From the NCBI GenBank assembly GCA_019239965.1, contig JAFAZC010000133.1:1-46353 (forward strand): a stretch of DNA of 46,353 nt, read 5' to 3'. The number at the start of each line of letters is the position of its first letter. Position 1 is the first letter of the stretch. The notes beneath the pieces were generated by a model. That model saw only the letters and a list, made by a program, of their open reading frames with translations. It searched no databases and was not told where the DNA came from. The position numbers and the translations under genes are program-made. Shown piece by piece: positions 16,597 to 25,558 of this stretch. This DNA comes from Kutzneria sp. (GTDB taxonomy: Bacteria > Actinomycetota > Actinomycetes > Mycobacteriales > Pseudonocardiaceae).

Positions 16597-16721
16597 GTCA
16601 CCCTCCTTGCTCTGGTCCAACGTCCACTTACGCGGGGTACCCACCAGACGCAGGGTGCTAAGCGTCGATGTCGAAGCCTCGAGAAGCAGCAGAGGCGGTC
16701 GCGTGGTCGCCCGTGAGCTCC

Positions 16722-19700
16722 TCAGCGCCGCATTATTCGTGAGCCCACCGTGGCGGCCGCGATCACAGCCAGCCCCGCGGCCGCACCGACGAGAGCGCGC
16801 GGGAGCCGCCCGGGCGGACTTGGTCGTGGAGGGAGGACCGCGGCGCCGGCGTGGTTGGCCCCATCCTTGTCGGTGAGCGGGCGAGCGAGCAGCTCGGCGA
16901 GATGGATCGCCTCCCGTCCGCCGCTGTCGAGTTGGTGGATCTGCGTGCGACAGCTGAATCCGTCAGCGAGTACCACGGTCTCCGAGTCGGCTTCGCGGAG
17001 CCGGGGGAGCAGGACCCGCTCGGCGCAGTCCTGGCTGACCTGCAGGTGACCGGGTTCGAAGCCGAAGTTGCCCGCCAGCCCGCAGCATCCGGACTCCAGG
17101 TGCTCCACCCGCACTCCGGCTTTGCGGAGCAGGTCCTGATCCGGGTCCCAACCCATGACCGCATGCTGGTGGCAGTGGACCTGAGCCAGTGCCTTCACTG
17201 CCAGCCGAGGCGGCTGGTAGCCCTCGGTGTGTTTGGTGAGCAGTTCTGCCAGGGTGACTGTCTGGTGTGCGAGCCGGCGGACGTCCTGGTCATCGGGAAA
17301 CAGCTCGAGGGCGTCGGAACGGAACACCGCCGTGCAGCTCGGCTCCAGCCCGAGCACCAACCCGCCGGACCGCAGATGTGGTGCCAGTGCGCGGACGGTG
17401 CGGGTGAGAATGTGCCGTGCGGCGGCGAGTTGGCCGGTGGAGATCCAGGTCAGTCCACAGCAGACAGTGCGGTCAGGAAGGGTGACCCGCCATCCCGCGT
17501 CTTCGAGGACCTGAATGGCGGCGACTCCGACGTGGGGGTGGAAGTGGTTGGTGAAGGTGTCCGGCCACAGCAGGACGGTGCCGCGGTGGCCTTCGCCGTG
17601 CGGTCCGCGGCGGGCATACCAGTCCCGCAGGGTCTCGTTGGCGAACAGCGGAATCTCCCGGTCCGCGATGCCCGCGGCAGCTACCGTGAGACGACGCAGC
17701 CCGGGGGTGTGGGTGACCGTGTTGACAAGGGGACCGAGCCGCAGCCGCCTGACGACGTTCGCATGTAGCGGGAGCCAACCCATGGAGAAGTCCGATCGCG
17801 GGCGCTTCCAGGGTCGGCCGTGGTAGTGGTGGGCGAGGAACTCGGCCTTGTAGGTGGCCATGTCCACATTGGCGGGGCAGTCCGTCTTGCATCCCTTGCA
17901 CGCGAGACACAGGTCGAGCGCGTCTTTGACCTCGGCCGACCGCCATCCGTCCTCGATGGGTCCGTCGCGGTGGCCGTTGAGCATCTCGAACAACAGCCGG
18001 GCTCGTCCGCGAGTGGAGTGTTTTTCCTCGTGGGTGACCTGGTAGGACGGACACATCACCGCGCCATCCTGATTGGTGTGTTGGCGGCACTTGCCGACTC
18101 CAACACACCGGTTGGCGGCCTGGGCGAACGAACCACCGTCATGGGGGTACCGGAAGTACAGGTCCTGAGGGGTGGCTGGGGCCCAGTCGCCACCCAGCCG
18201 CAGGTTGGCGTCCAACGGGTGAGGAGCGACGACCTTGCCCGGGTTCATCCGGTTGCCCGGATCGAAGATCGCTTTGAGTTGCCGGAACGCCGTGATCAGT
18301 TCAGTGCCGAACATGCGTGGCAGGAGCTCGCCGCGGGTCTGTCCGTCACCGTGTTCACCCGACAGTGATCCGCCGAACTCGACGACCAGATCGGCGGCAC
18401 GTTCGAGGAACCGTCGGTACTCGGCTACTCCGGCGGCGCTGTAGAGGTCGAACGGGATCCGGGTGTGCACGCAGCCCTGCCCGAAGTGTCCATAGAGGCT
18501 GGGACCGGTGTCGGAGGCGTAGCCGAACTCCTCGTACAGCGCGGAGAGCCTGCGAAGGTAGTCGCCGAGCCGGTCGGGCGAGACCGCGGAGTCCTCCCAA
18601 CCTTCGAACGTGTCCGACCGCGCCGGCACATGTGCGGTCGCACCGAGCCCCGCTTCGCGGACCTGCCAGAGCTCTGCCTCTCGATCGGGGTCGTCGAAGA
18701 ACGTCACGGTGGGGGCGTTGGGGGACTCCCCCAGCGCATCGAGCATCCGCCGTGCGCGAGCGTCGGACTCGTCGGTGGTGTCACCGCCGAACTGCACCAT
18801 CAGGAACGACGTCCCGTGCGGGAGTTCGGCCAGCGCCTCGGGGTTGAGGTTCTTGAGCTGCTCGTCATGGATCAGTTTGCGGTCAACACCCTCCAACGCG
18901 ATCGGCTTGTGCGGCAGGATCGCCGGCACCGCGTCGGCCGCCGCGGCGATGTCCGGAAAACCCAGCACGACAAGGGTTTTCGCGGACAGTACGGGTACCA
19001 ACTTGAGCTCGGCGCGGAGCACGGTGACCAGAGTGGATTCACTGCCGACCAGGAGGCCGGCGAGATCGAAGCCATGTTCGGGCAGTAGTGAGTCCAGGTT
19101 GTAGCCGGAGACCCTTCGTGGGATATCGGGAAAACGCTGGCGAATCTCCCCGGTGTAGCGATCTCGTAGGGCACGCAGCTGTCGGTAGATCTCGGCAACG
19201 CGGTCTCCACGCCGCTCAACCGCCGCATAGTCCTCGTCGGTCGTGGGGCCGACCCACAGACGAGTGCCGTCGTAGAGCAACACCTCCATCGAGGCGACGT
19301 TGTCGACTACCTTGCCGGTGCGCTGCGCGGTCGCCCCGCACGAGTTGTTTCCGATCATCCCGCCCAGCGTGCAGTTCATGTGTGTGGCCGGCTCCGGACC
19401 GAAGCGCAGCTTGGTGGGAGCCAGCGTCCGGTTGAGCTCGTCGAGCACAATCCCGGGCTGTACCACGCACCGCCGATTCTCGGCGTCGATCGACTCCACC
19501 GCGGTGCAGTACTTCGACCAGTCGATCACGACCGCGGTGTTGGTGCACTGTCCGGCAAGGCTGGTGCCGCCACCCCGGGAGAGCACCGGGACGCTGAACT
19601 CCCGGGCCACGGCGACCGCCTCGACCGCGGCATCCGGGGAGCGTGGCACAACGACTCCGATCGGGACCTGCCGAAAGTTCGAGCCATCGGTCGAATACGC

Positions 19701-19832
19701 CGCTCTGGTACCGCTGTCGAACCGGACCTCGCCGTCCACCCGCCTGGCAAGCTCCGCGGCCAGCGCGTCCACGTCCGGCTGGCGAGCGGTGTCCACTCGC
19801 ACCACCGGGGCAGGAAGATCGACCTCAGCCAT
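16722..19832 (-). CDS. FAD-binding and [4Fe-4S] 2-hydroxyacid dehydrogenase-type oxidoreductase
   Basis: A 1036-aa fusion. Residues 1-280 are a PCMH-type FAD domain (VLSRGGGTSLAGQC at 83-96). Residues to about 540 form the FAD-oxidase C-terminal domain, with GGSLSGEHGDGQTRGELLP at 488-505. Two iron-sulfur Cys sets follow at 576/582/594 and 642/645/648/652 (CLACKGCKTDCPAN). A CCG heterodisulfide-reductase-type domain then carries VHCHQHAVMG and ESGCCGLAGNFGFEPGH. The last 25 residues include a hydrophobic stretch (LPRALVGAAAGLAVIAAATV) that could anchor it to the membrane. Relatives oxidise D-lactate, D-2-hydroxyglutarate or glycolate and feed the respiratory chain. The ATG at 19832 has GGGGAGGCG upstream. 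An enolase-superfamily dehydratase gene precedes it by 123 bases. Confidence 0.9.
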   Translation of the reverse strand: MAEVDLPAPVVRVDTARQPDVDALAAELARRVDGEVRFDSGTRAAYSTDGSNFRQVPIGVVVPRSPDAAVEAVAVAREFSVPVLSRGGGTSLAGQCTNTAVVIDWSKYCTAVESIDAENRRCVVQPGIVLDELNRTLAPTKLRFGPEPATHMNCTLGGMIGNNSCGATAQRTGKVVDNVASMEVLLYDGTRLWVGPTTDEDYAAVERRGDRVAEIYRQLRALRDRYTGEIRQRFPDIPRRVSGYNLDSLLPEHGFDLAGLLVGSESTLVTVLRAELKLVPVLSAKTLVVLGFPDIAAAADAVPAILPHKPIALEGVDRKLIHDEQLKNLNPEALAELPHGTSFLMVQFGGDTTDESDARARRMLDALGESPNAPTVTFFDDPDREAELWQVREAGLGATAHVPARSDTFEGWEDSAVSPDRLGDYLRRLSALYEEFGYASDTGPSLYGHFGQGCVHTRIPFDLYSAAGVAEYRRFLERAADLVVEFGGSLSGEHGDGQTRGELLPRMFGTELITAFRQLKAIFDPGNRMNPGKVVAPHPLDANLRLGGDWAPATPQDLYFRYPHDGGSFAQAANRCVGVGKCRQHTNQDGAVMCPSYQVTHEEKHSTRGRARLLFEMLNGHRDGPIEDGWRSAEVKDALDLCLACKGCKTDCPANVDMATYKAEFLAHHYHGRPWKRPRSDFSMGWLPLHANVVRRLRLGPLVNTVTHTPGLRRLTVAAAGIADREIPLFANETLRDWYARRGPHGEGHRGTVLLWPDTFTNHFHPHVGVAAIQVLEDAGWRVTLPDRTVCCGLTWISTGQLAAARHILTRTVRALAPHLRSGGLVLGLEPSCTAVFRSDALELFPDDQDVRRLAHQTVTLAELLTKHTEGYQPPRLAVKALAQVHCHQHAVMGWDPDQDLLRKAGVRVEHLESGCCGLAGNFGFEPGHLQVSQDCAERVLLPRLREADSETVVLADGFSCRTQIHQLDSGGREAIHLAELLARPLTDKDGANHAGAAVLPPRPSPPGRLPRALVGAAAGLAVIAAATVGSRIMRR

Positions 19833-19955
19833 GCACGCCTCCCCAGATCACGTCGCGAGCCCACGGCATGAGCATGGGGTCGGCATACCCCAGGACAGGT
19901 CCGGCTATGCCGAGCGAGCCGGACAGCGTGACGCACGGCACCGGTCGATGGAGTA

Positions 19956-21065
19956 CTACGCGATGCGGTTCGGTTCGGCGTTCTTGGACAGGAACCCCAT
20001 TCCGTGCCCGGCGCCGGAGCGCGGTGGCGAGACCCGTCCACCGGCCGGGTCCAGGTGCCCGGCGAGATATGTGCTCTCGATGCGTTCGTGATCGGCGAAC
20101 CATTCGATGTGCCGAAAGTTGGGGGTGGCCACCGCGACGTGTGCGGACAGGTTCGGTGCGCAGTGCGCCGAGATCTGCAGGTTGTGTGCGGCGGCCAGCG
20201 CCGCGACGCGCCGCCACTCGGTGAAGCCCCCGCAGCGCGTCACGTCGACCTGCACGCAGTCCACCGCCTCCGCCTGGATCATGCGCGCGAAGTAGGGCAG
20301 GTCATAGCCGTATTCCCCGGCGGCCACGTCGGCCGCGACGACTTCACGTACCCGCCGCAGACCGTCCAGATCATCGCTGGACACCGGCTCCTCGAACCAC
20401 GACACGTCCCAGTCGGCTAGCCGCTGCCCGACTCGCCCTGCCAGTCCAACCGGGTAGCCGCCATTGGCGTCCACGAACAGTTCCACGTCGTCTCCGATCG
20501 TGCCGCGCGCCAGCCGCACCCGGTCGAGGTCCCGGGCCACCCGGCTGCCCCACGACTCGCCAATCTTGATCTTCACTCGGGGGATGCCTTGCTCGTGTAC
20601 CCACCCGTCCAGCTGCGCGATCAGCTGAGCATCGTCGTACGTGGTGAATCCACCGCTGCCGTAGATGTCGACCTCCTCGTGAACCCGGCCAAGGAGAGTG
20701 CTGACCGGCAGGCCGAGCAGCCGGCCGGCGGCATCCCACAACGCGATGTCCACTGCGGAGATGGCGCACGACACCAACCCCACTCGTCCGAGATTGCGTA
20801 CTCGCCGCTGCATCTCGTGCCAACAGGCGACCACGTCCAGCACGTCCCGACCGCGTACGGCGTCGGCCAGCACGGTGTGGATCAGGCCAACGCAGGTGGC
20901 GTCGGCATAGGTCCAGCCCAGCCCCTCCACTCCACCGCAGCGGATCCACACCACCACCATGGTTGTGGAGTTCCACGACAACGTGCCGTCCGCCTCGGGC
21001 CCCGGTGTATCGATCCGGTATGCCGCCGCCCGCACGCCCTCGATTACGCGCCCACGATCCGCCAT
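19956..21065 (-). CDS. Enolase-superfamily dehydratase/racemase (mandelate racemase-muconate lactonising type)
   Basis: A 369-aa enzyme with the capping N-terminal domain and a TIM-barrel active site. The KxK pair is Lys165/Lys167 (VKIKIGESW). The metal ligands, spaced evenly, are Asp199 (FVDANGG), Glu225 (WFEEPV) and Glu251 (AAGEYGYD). The base His301 sits in ISAHCAPNLSAHVAVATP. These enzymes abstract the alpha proton of a carboxylate, and the likely reaction here is dehydration of a sugar acid or a racemisation. The ATG at 21065 follows AGGAGG. Its downstream neighbour, a 2-hydroxyacid FAD/Fe-S dehydrogenase, would fit a shared hydroxyacid pathway. An inverted repeat upstream (21120-21137) may be its operator. 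Confidence 0.88.
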   Translation of the reverse strand: MADRGRVIEGVRAAAYRIDTPGPEADGTLSWNSTTMVVVWIRCGGVEGLGWTYADATCVGLIHTVLADAVRGRDVLDVVACWHEMQRRVRNLGRVGLVSCAISAVDIALWDAAGRLLGLPVSTLLGRVHEEVDIYGSGGFTTYDDAQLIAQLDGWVHEQGIPRVKIKIGESWGSRVARDLDRVRLARGTIGDDVELFVDANGGYPVGLAGRVGQRLADWDVSWFEEPVSSDDLDGLRRVREVVAADVAAGEYGYDLPYFARMIQAEAVDCVQVDVTRCGGFTEWRRVAALAAAHNLQISAHCAPNLSAHVAVATPNFRHIEWFADHERIESTYLAGHLDPAGGRVSPPRSGAGHGMGFLSKNAEPNRIA

Positions 21066-21119
21066 GACACCTCCTTGTCTCCCACGGTTACCCGACATGA
21101 CCACTGCTTAACACTATGG

Positions 21120-21137
21120 CTTCAGTGGAGACTAAAG
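21120..21137. promoter_or_regulatory. Inverted repeat, candidate operator of the dehydratase gene
   Basis: CTTCAGT (21120-21126) and ACTAAAG (21131-21137) form an 18-base imperfect palindrome with 6 of 7 pairs matching around GGAG. It is 55 bases upstream of the dehydratase ATG. A TTGACT lies just further upstream on the minus strand. No regulator gene is adjacent, so the binder would act in trans. Confidence 0.4.
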
Positions 21138-21248
21138 AGTCAACCAACTACCGCGGCCGGTCCAGATGTAGACAAACAACAGGAGCCAGGAGACGGTGCA
21201 TGTCCAAGTGGTGATCATGTGGCGCGACGCTGGCACAGTGGCAGGCGG

Positions 21249-21425
21249 TTAGCGATCGCGCGGACCGAACATGCCGCTCATGTCCCACGACTTCCCGTCG
21301 ATCATCCGCCCGATGACCCAACCGACACACCCGAACACAAGGGTGATCAGGAAGGTGAGAAAGCCCTGGCTGGCCGCAAGGCCAAGCGCCAATCCGAATA
21401 TCAGGCCAGTCTGGGTCGCACTCAC
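21249..21425 (-). CDS. Small two-helix membrane protein (DUF2273-like)
   Basis: A 58-aa protein starting at a GTG. Two hydrophobic helices are visible (GLIFGLALGLAASQ and FLTFLITLVFGCVGWVIG), followed by RMIDGKSWDMSG. This matches the layout of DUF2273 small integral membrane proteins, which often accompany Asp23-type envelope stress proteins, although none is nearby here. The GTG overlaps the stop of the erythromycin-esterase-family gene as GTGA, and AAGGAGCG precedes it. It is therefore the second gene of that unit. Function unknown. Confidence 0.75.
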   Translation of the reverse strand: MSATQTGLIFGLALGLAASQGFLTFLITLVFGCVGWVIGRMIDGKSWDMSGMFGPRDR

Positions 21426-22762
21426 TGGTTCGCTCCTTGCCGACGAGACTTCCACTGGGAGAAGGCATTCTGGACGTCGTGCGGCGAGCGAGCGACGGCA
21501 TCGTCGTCCGGCTCGGCCGGCGTGACACGGGGGAGATGCACGACGACGTCGTAGGCGTCGAGTGGGCTCAGATTGGCGCAGACGTTGCCGTACTGCTGCC
21601 GCGTGACGGCTCGGACGGTAGTGGTGTCGGCTGCTGACAGCCGCCGGAGGTCTACCGCGAAGGGGCCGTCGTGGCTGACGGCCATGAGCGCGTCGAGGCT
21701 GCCGGTCTGGCGCGGTTCGAGTTGGGCGAAGAGCATGCCGGCATAGAAGTCGGTTCCTGTGTTGAGTGTCTGACCAGTGCCGCTGGTGGTGCCGATGACC
21801 AGGTAGTCCTCGCCGAGCCGGTCGGCGAGATGCATGCCCATGGTCGCGGCCGACAGCACGCCGGGCAGCGTGCCGGGCCAGCGTTGGATGTGGCCGTTGT
21901 GCGCGGTGACCACGATCCGGTCCTCGCGGCGCAGAACCCATTCGACAGTGTCGGCGATCGCGGCGTCCCGGTTGGCGAACGCGCCGTGCCGGTCGTCGCG
22001 GGCCATCGCGCGCATCGCCATGTCCATCGTGGTCGTGAGGCGCAGTGACCGCAAGGCGCGCTCGTAGGCCTCGACGGTGGTCCGCCGGACGTAGTCCAGG
22101 CGCCCGCTGGTCATGCGTGCGGTGAGGCCGGCCAAGCCGGCGGTCAGCGCGTCCCGACCTTCGGGCACGAGCGCGCGGTAGGCGGCCATGGTCGCGGCCA
22201 GGGCGAACGCCGACGTCCCCGCGAAGGTGGATGCGGTGTCCCGGATGACCGCGTCGACCTCGAACTCGGGGTCGGCTTGCGCGAGGTAGCCGACGACCGC
22301 ATCTAGGCCGGGCAACAGGGACACGTTCGAGCCGCCCAGGTCGATCCCGTAGAAGCCGACCGGGCGTGTGGTGGAGGAGTTGTGTCGGCGCATCCACTCC
22401 AGGTGGGCGCGCATCTCGGTCCACAGTCCAAACAGCGAGGTGAGGCCGTTGGCTAAGACGTCACCGAGGTCACCGGTGTCGCCGCGGACCCACCTGTCGG
22501 TCAGCCATCCTTCGGTGAAGCCCGACTCCGTCGCATAGGCGGTGAACCCGTGCCGCTCGACCAGGTAGCGAAGCAGACGATGGCGCAGCAGGTAGGACTC
22601 GTGGTTGTAGTGCGCGCTCTCCCCGATGGCCACCACACGCGCGTCGCCGACCGCCTCGTCCAGCCAGGCCAAGTCGTCCAGCGGCGCGGCCGGGTCCAGT
22701 GTGCGCAGCGGTCGAATCGCTTCCCTGCCGAGTCGCGCCACGGCCGCGGTGTCTGTGGTCAT
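21422..22762 (-). CDS. Erythromycin esterase family hydrolase
   Basis: A 446-aa protein with the conserved active-site blocks of the EreA/EreB-like fold: VVAIGESAHYNHESYLLRHR (about residues 43-62), FTAYATESGFTEGW and IVVTAHNGHIQRWPG. The known Ere enzymes hydrolyse the macrolide lactone, but most family members are uncharacterised succinoglycan-like or other hydrolases, so resistance cannot be claimed from sequence. The ATG at 22762 lies opposite a winged-helix regulator gene, with an inverted repeat between them, and the small DUF2273-like gene overlaps the 3' end. The arrangement suggests an inducible two-gene unit under local control. Confidence 0.82.
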   Translation of the reverse strand: MTTDTAAVARLGREAIRPLRTLDPAAPLDDLAWLDEAVGDARVVAIGESAHYNHESYLLRHRLLRYLVERHGFTAYATESGFTEGWLTDRWVRGDTGDLGDVLANGLTSLFGLWTEMRAHLEWMRRHNSSTTRPVGFYGIDLGGSNVSLLPGLDAVVGYLAQADPEFEVDAVIRDTASTFAGTSAFALAATMAAYRALVPEGRDALTAGLAGLTARMTSGRLDYVRRTTVEAYERALRSLRLTTTMDMAMRAMARDDRHGAFANRDAAIADTVEWVLRREDRIVVTAHNGHIQRWPGTLPGVLSAATMGMHLADRLGEDYLVIGTTSGTGQTLNTGTDFYAGMLFAQLEPRQTGSLDALMAVSHDGPFAVDLRRLSAADTTTVRAVTRQQYGNVCANLSPLDAYDVVVHLPRVTPAEPDDDAVARSPHDVQNAFSQWKSRRQGANQ

Positions 22763-22781
22763 TCTCGCCCTTCCTGATTGT

Positions 22782-22801
22782 TACCAGTTTTGGGAATGGT
22801 A
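22782..22801. promoter_or_regulatory. Inverted repeat operator between esterase and HTH genes
   Basis: TACCA (22782-22786) and TGGTA (22797-22801) are perfect 5-base arms 10 bases apart, lying in the 43-base divergent gap. This suits a dimeric winged-helix repressor acting on both genes. It also argues that the regulator starts downstream of it, at 22830 rather than 22806. Confidence 0.5.
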
Positions 22802-22805
22802 TCAG

Positions 22806-23381
22806 ATGTGGGATCGTGGTGAGGTGGACATGCTCGACCTGCTCCTGCACCCGGTGCGGCTGCGCATCACCTACGCCCTGTCCGGCGACCACACCCGCAC
22901 CACCGCCGAGCTGTGTGCGGCGTTGCCCGATGTCCCCAAGACCAGCGTGTACCGCCACGTTGGCCTGCTGGCCGAAGCCGGAGTGCTGGAGGTCGTCGAC
23001 GAACGGCGGGTGCGTGGCGCCGTGGAGCGCAGGTACCGGCTGCGCCGCGAGCGGATGAAGATCGGCCTGGAGGAGGCGGGCTCGATGTCGCTCGAGGATC
23101 ACCGGCATGGGTTCGCCGCGGCCATGGCCGCGTTGCTCGCGGAGTTCAACGCTTACCTCGACCGCCCCGGCGCCGACCCGGCCGCCGACTCCGTCGGCTA
23201 TCGACAGGGCGTCCTGTGGCTCAGCCCCGACGAGATCACCGAGATGATTGGCGAGATCCGCGCGGTCTTCGCGGCCCGGTGGCACAACGAGCCCGTGACC
23301 GGCCGCCGCCCCCATCTGATGAGCGCGATCTTTTTCCCGACAGAGGAACCGATACAGGACAACACCGACCACCGCCCGTGA
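22806..23381 (+). CDS. Winged helix-turn-helix transcriptional regulator (ArsR-like)
   Basis: A 191-aa protein if started at ATG 22806, or 183 aa from ATG 22830. The latter has GAGGTGG just upstream and clears the inverted repeat, so I favour it slightly. The N-terminal DNA-binding domain (LLLHPVRLRITYAL, TTAELCAALPDVPKTSVYRH, then VGLLAEAGVLEVV with a basic wing RRVRGAVERRYRL) is clear. The C-terminal half is helical with no recognised ligand motif. It is divergent from the esterase gene and 35 bases upstream of a beta-lactamase-fold gene, so it may control either or both. Confidence 0.8.
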   Translation: MWDRGEVDMLDLLLHPVRLRITYALSGDHTRTTAELCAALPDVPKTSVYRHVGLLAEAGVLEVVDERRVRGAVERRYRLRRERMKIGLEEAGSMSLEDHRHGFAAAMAALLAEFNAYLDRPGADPAADSVGYRQGVLWLSPDEITEMIGEIRAVFAARWHNEPVTGRRPHLMSAIFFPTEEPIQDNTDHRP

Positions 23382-23416
23382 GTCAGCCGACCACGGCCCG
23401 AGCGAGGAGGGTCCAC

Positions 23417-24811
23417 ATGTCGAAACTGGGGGAGACCGGGGACTGGGTCCGGGAGAGGCTGCCGGAGTTGTTGGCTCAGCATCGGGTGCCCGGCGTCGCG
23501 GTCGCGTTCTGTGTGGGCACGGAGGTGTTCGACACCGCGGCCGGCGTGTTGAGCAGAGCCACCGGGGTCGAGGCCACCGTCGATTCGGTGTTCCAGATCG
23601 GATCGATCACCAAGGTGTGGACGGCGACACTGGTAATGCAGCTGGCCGACGAGGGAAAGCTGGATCTCGACCTCCCGGTGCGCACATACCTGCCGGAGTT
23701 CCGGATCGCCGACGAGACGGCGGCGACGCGGATCACCGTGCGCCAGCTGATGTGCCATACGGCCGGGTTCGAGGGTGACATCTTCACCGACACCGGCAAG
23801 GGCGACGACTGCGTCGAGAAGTACCTCGGCGTCCTCGGCGACGTTGCCCAGTTGTTCGAGCCGGGTGCGATGTTCTCCTACAACAATGCGGGATACTGCG
23901 TGCTTGGACGTGTGGTGGAGGTACTGCGCGGCAAGCCGTACGACGAGTGTCTCCGCGAGCACCTGTTCGTCCCGCTGCGGCTGACCCATGTAGCGGGTGA
24001 TCCCTACGAGGCGATCCTGCATCGGGCAGCGGTCGGGCACCTCCAGCCGACACCGGACGCCGAGCCGCGGCCGGTGCCGGTGTGGGCGCTGACGCGCTCC
24101 ACCGCGCCGGCGGGGGCGATGCTGGCGATGAGCCCGCGGGACCTGCTGGTGTTCGCCCGCATGCACCTGAGCGGGGGCATCGGCCAGGAGGGTACGGTGA
24201 TCCTCAGCGAGACCAGCGTGGACATGATGCGGCAGCGCCAGGTTGAGCTGCCAGACCTTGGCAGGCTGGGCGATGCTTGGGGGCTGGGGTGGGACATTTT
24301 CGACACCCCGAGTGGGCCGGTGATCGGTCACGACGGCGGCGCCCTCGGCCAAACGGCGTTCCTGCGGGTCGTGCCCGGCTGTGATGTCGCGGTGGCCGTG
24401 TTGACCAACGGTGGCAACTCGTTCCCGCTCTACACCGAGATTGTGGTTCCTGTCCTGCGTGAACTCGCCGGTGTGGAGCTGCCGGCGCTGCCCGTGCCGG
24501 ACCCCAGGGCGCCGCGGATCGACGCGTCACGGTATATCGGCACCTACTCGTCGAGCGTGTCCGACACGGTGATCAGTCAGGACACCGTCGGGAGGGTCTG
24601 GAGGGAATACATCCCCAAGGGCATTTTGGTCAAAGCCGATGCGTCGCCGACGAAGACCGAGCTCGTATCCTGGCATGGTGAGGCCCTGCTGCCGGTTGAG
24701 CCGGAGCGCGGCCTGTATCTGCCGCATGCCTTCCTCGGCGACGATGGCCATGGCCGGGCACTGTTCCTGCACACCGGACGGGCCGACCGGCGGGCGTTGG
24801 CGGACCGGTGA
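23417..24811 (+). CDS. Serine beta-lactamase family protein (class C/DD-peptidase fold)
   Basis: A 464-aa protein with the catalytic set of the penicillin-binding/beta-lactamase fold: SxxK as Ser63-Lys66 (IGSITKVW), YxN as Tyr155-Asn157 (SYNNAGY), and a C-terminal HDGG in place of KTG, as in many esterase/peptidase members. RQLMCHTAGFEG is the family's conserved HTAG segment. No signal peptide is evident, so it is probably cytoplasmic and more likely an esterase, amidase or D-aminopeptidase than a drug-inactivating lactamase. The ATG follows GAGGAGGG. It comes 35 bases after the winged-helix gene and ends before a bidirectional hairpin at 24827. Confidence 0.85.
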   Translation: MSKLGETGDWVRERLPELLAQHRVPGVAVAFCVGTEVFDTAAGVLSRATGVEATVDSVFQIGSITKVWTATLVMQLADEGKLDLDLPVRTYLPEFRIADETAATRITVRQLMCHTAGFEGDIFTDTGKGDDCVEKYLGVLGDVAQLFEPGAMFSYNNAGYCVLGRVVEVLRGKPYDECLREHLFVPLRLTHVAGDPYEAILHRAAVGHLQPTPDAEPRPVPVWALTRSTAPAGAMLAMSPRDLLVFARMHLSGGIGQEGTVILSETSVDMMRQRQVELPDLGRLGDAWGLGWDIFDTPSGPVIGHDGGALGQTAFLRVVPGCDVAVAVLTNGGNSFPLYTEIVVPVLRELAGVELPALPVPDPRAPRIDASRYIGTYSSSVSDTVISQDTVGRVWREYIPKGILVKADASPTKTELVSWHGEALLPVEPERGLYLPHAFLGDDGHGRALFLHTGRADRRALADR

Positions 24812-24826
24812 CCGGTCACGGCCACG

Positions 24827-24860
24827 TCTGACGGGCTGAGCGGCGCTCGCGCTCGTCAGA
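24827..24860. terminator. Bidirectional hairpin between convergent genes
   Basis: TCTGACG (24827-24833) pairs with CGTCAGA (24854-24860), and inner GAGC (24838-24841) pairs with GCTC (24845-24848). It lies between the ends of the beta-lactamase-fold gene and the PfpI gene and overlaps the latter's stop. A perfect palindrome GTGACCGGTCAC precedes it at 24808-24819. Confidence 0.5.
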
Positions 24861-25434
24861 TGCGAGCCGCCGCGGTGTGCCGGCCCTCGGCGAACTCCTC
24901 GACCATCTTCGCGCAGAACGCGGGAAGGTCGTCGGGATTCCTGCTGGTGACAAGGCCCTGGTCGGTCACGACTTCCTGGTCTACGACGTTCGCTCCGGCG
25001 TTGCGCAGGTCGGTGCGGATGCTGGGGAACGAGGTCAGAGTGCGGCCCCGCACGACGTCCGCCTCGACCAGCGTCCACGGCCCGTGGCAGATCGCGGCGA
25101 CCGGCTTGCCCGAGCGGACAAAGGACCGCACGAATTCCACCGCTTCGGCATTCATCCGCAACCGGTCCGGGTTCATGGTGCCGCCCGGCAGGATCAGTGC
25201 GTCGAACTCGTCGGCCGACACGGTCGAGACCACCGCGTCCACCGGCAACCGGTCGCCCTTGTCGATGTCGCCGTTCATGGCCTGAATCTCCCCGTCGTGC
25301 ACCGACAGCAGTCTGACCCGTGCGCCAGCCCGTTCCGCCGCCTCTCGCGGCTGTTCGTACTCCACCTGCTCAACCCCGTCCGCCGCCAAAATCGCGACTT
25401 GACGCCCACGCAACTCATCCGCCACCCGGACCAC
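24856..25434 (-). CDS. DJ-1/PfpI family protein (type 1 glutamine amidotransferase-like)
   Basis: A 192-aa DJ-1/PfpI-superfamily protein. The nucleophile elbow is AAICHGPW (Cys at about residue 115, followed by His). [14 protein letters not shown] provides the conserved glycine turn, and an acidic residue in [13 protein letters not shown] probably pairs with the cysteine. Family members are chaperones, deglycases or proteases, and the role here is likely general stress protection in the cytoplasm. It ends at a shared hairpin with the convergent beta-lactamase-fold gene. No clear operon partner. Confidence 0.88.
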   Translation of the reverse strand: MVRVADELRGRQVAILAADGVEQVEYEQPREAAERAGARVRLLSVHDGEIQAMNGDIDKGDRLPVDAVVSTVSADEFDALILPGGTMNPDRLRMNAEAVEFVRSFVRSGKPVAAICHGPWTLVEADVVRGRTLTSFPSIRTDLRNAGANVVDQEVVTDQGLVTSRNPDDLPAFCAKMVEEFAEGRHTAAARI

Positions 25435-25558
25435 CTCCCAGACTTCGCCCGTCCCCCGGCGATTACCCGATCAGCCGATGGTGAAACGACGCGACGGCGA
25501 CAGCTCGCCTGGCGGATGTGTGACCATGATGGGTGAGCCGAGACGAGGGAATGACGCG

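Noticed and set aside
19833..19955. Possible peptide tail on the minus strand between the FAD oxidoreductase and dehydratase genes
   Set aside because: It is short, has no start with a ribosome-binding site and no recognised family. I treat the 123 bases as spacer.
20589..21554. A plus-strand 321-codon frame over the dehydratase start region
   Set aside because: Antisense to the dehydratase and the small membrane protein, with no motif.
21422..22762. Calling the Ere-like gene a macrolide resistance gene
   Set aside because: The family is functionally broad and no resistance partner is present. Sequence alone does not support resistance.
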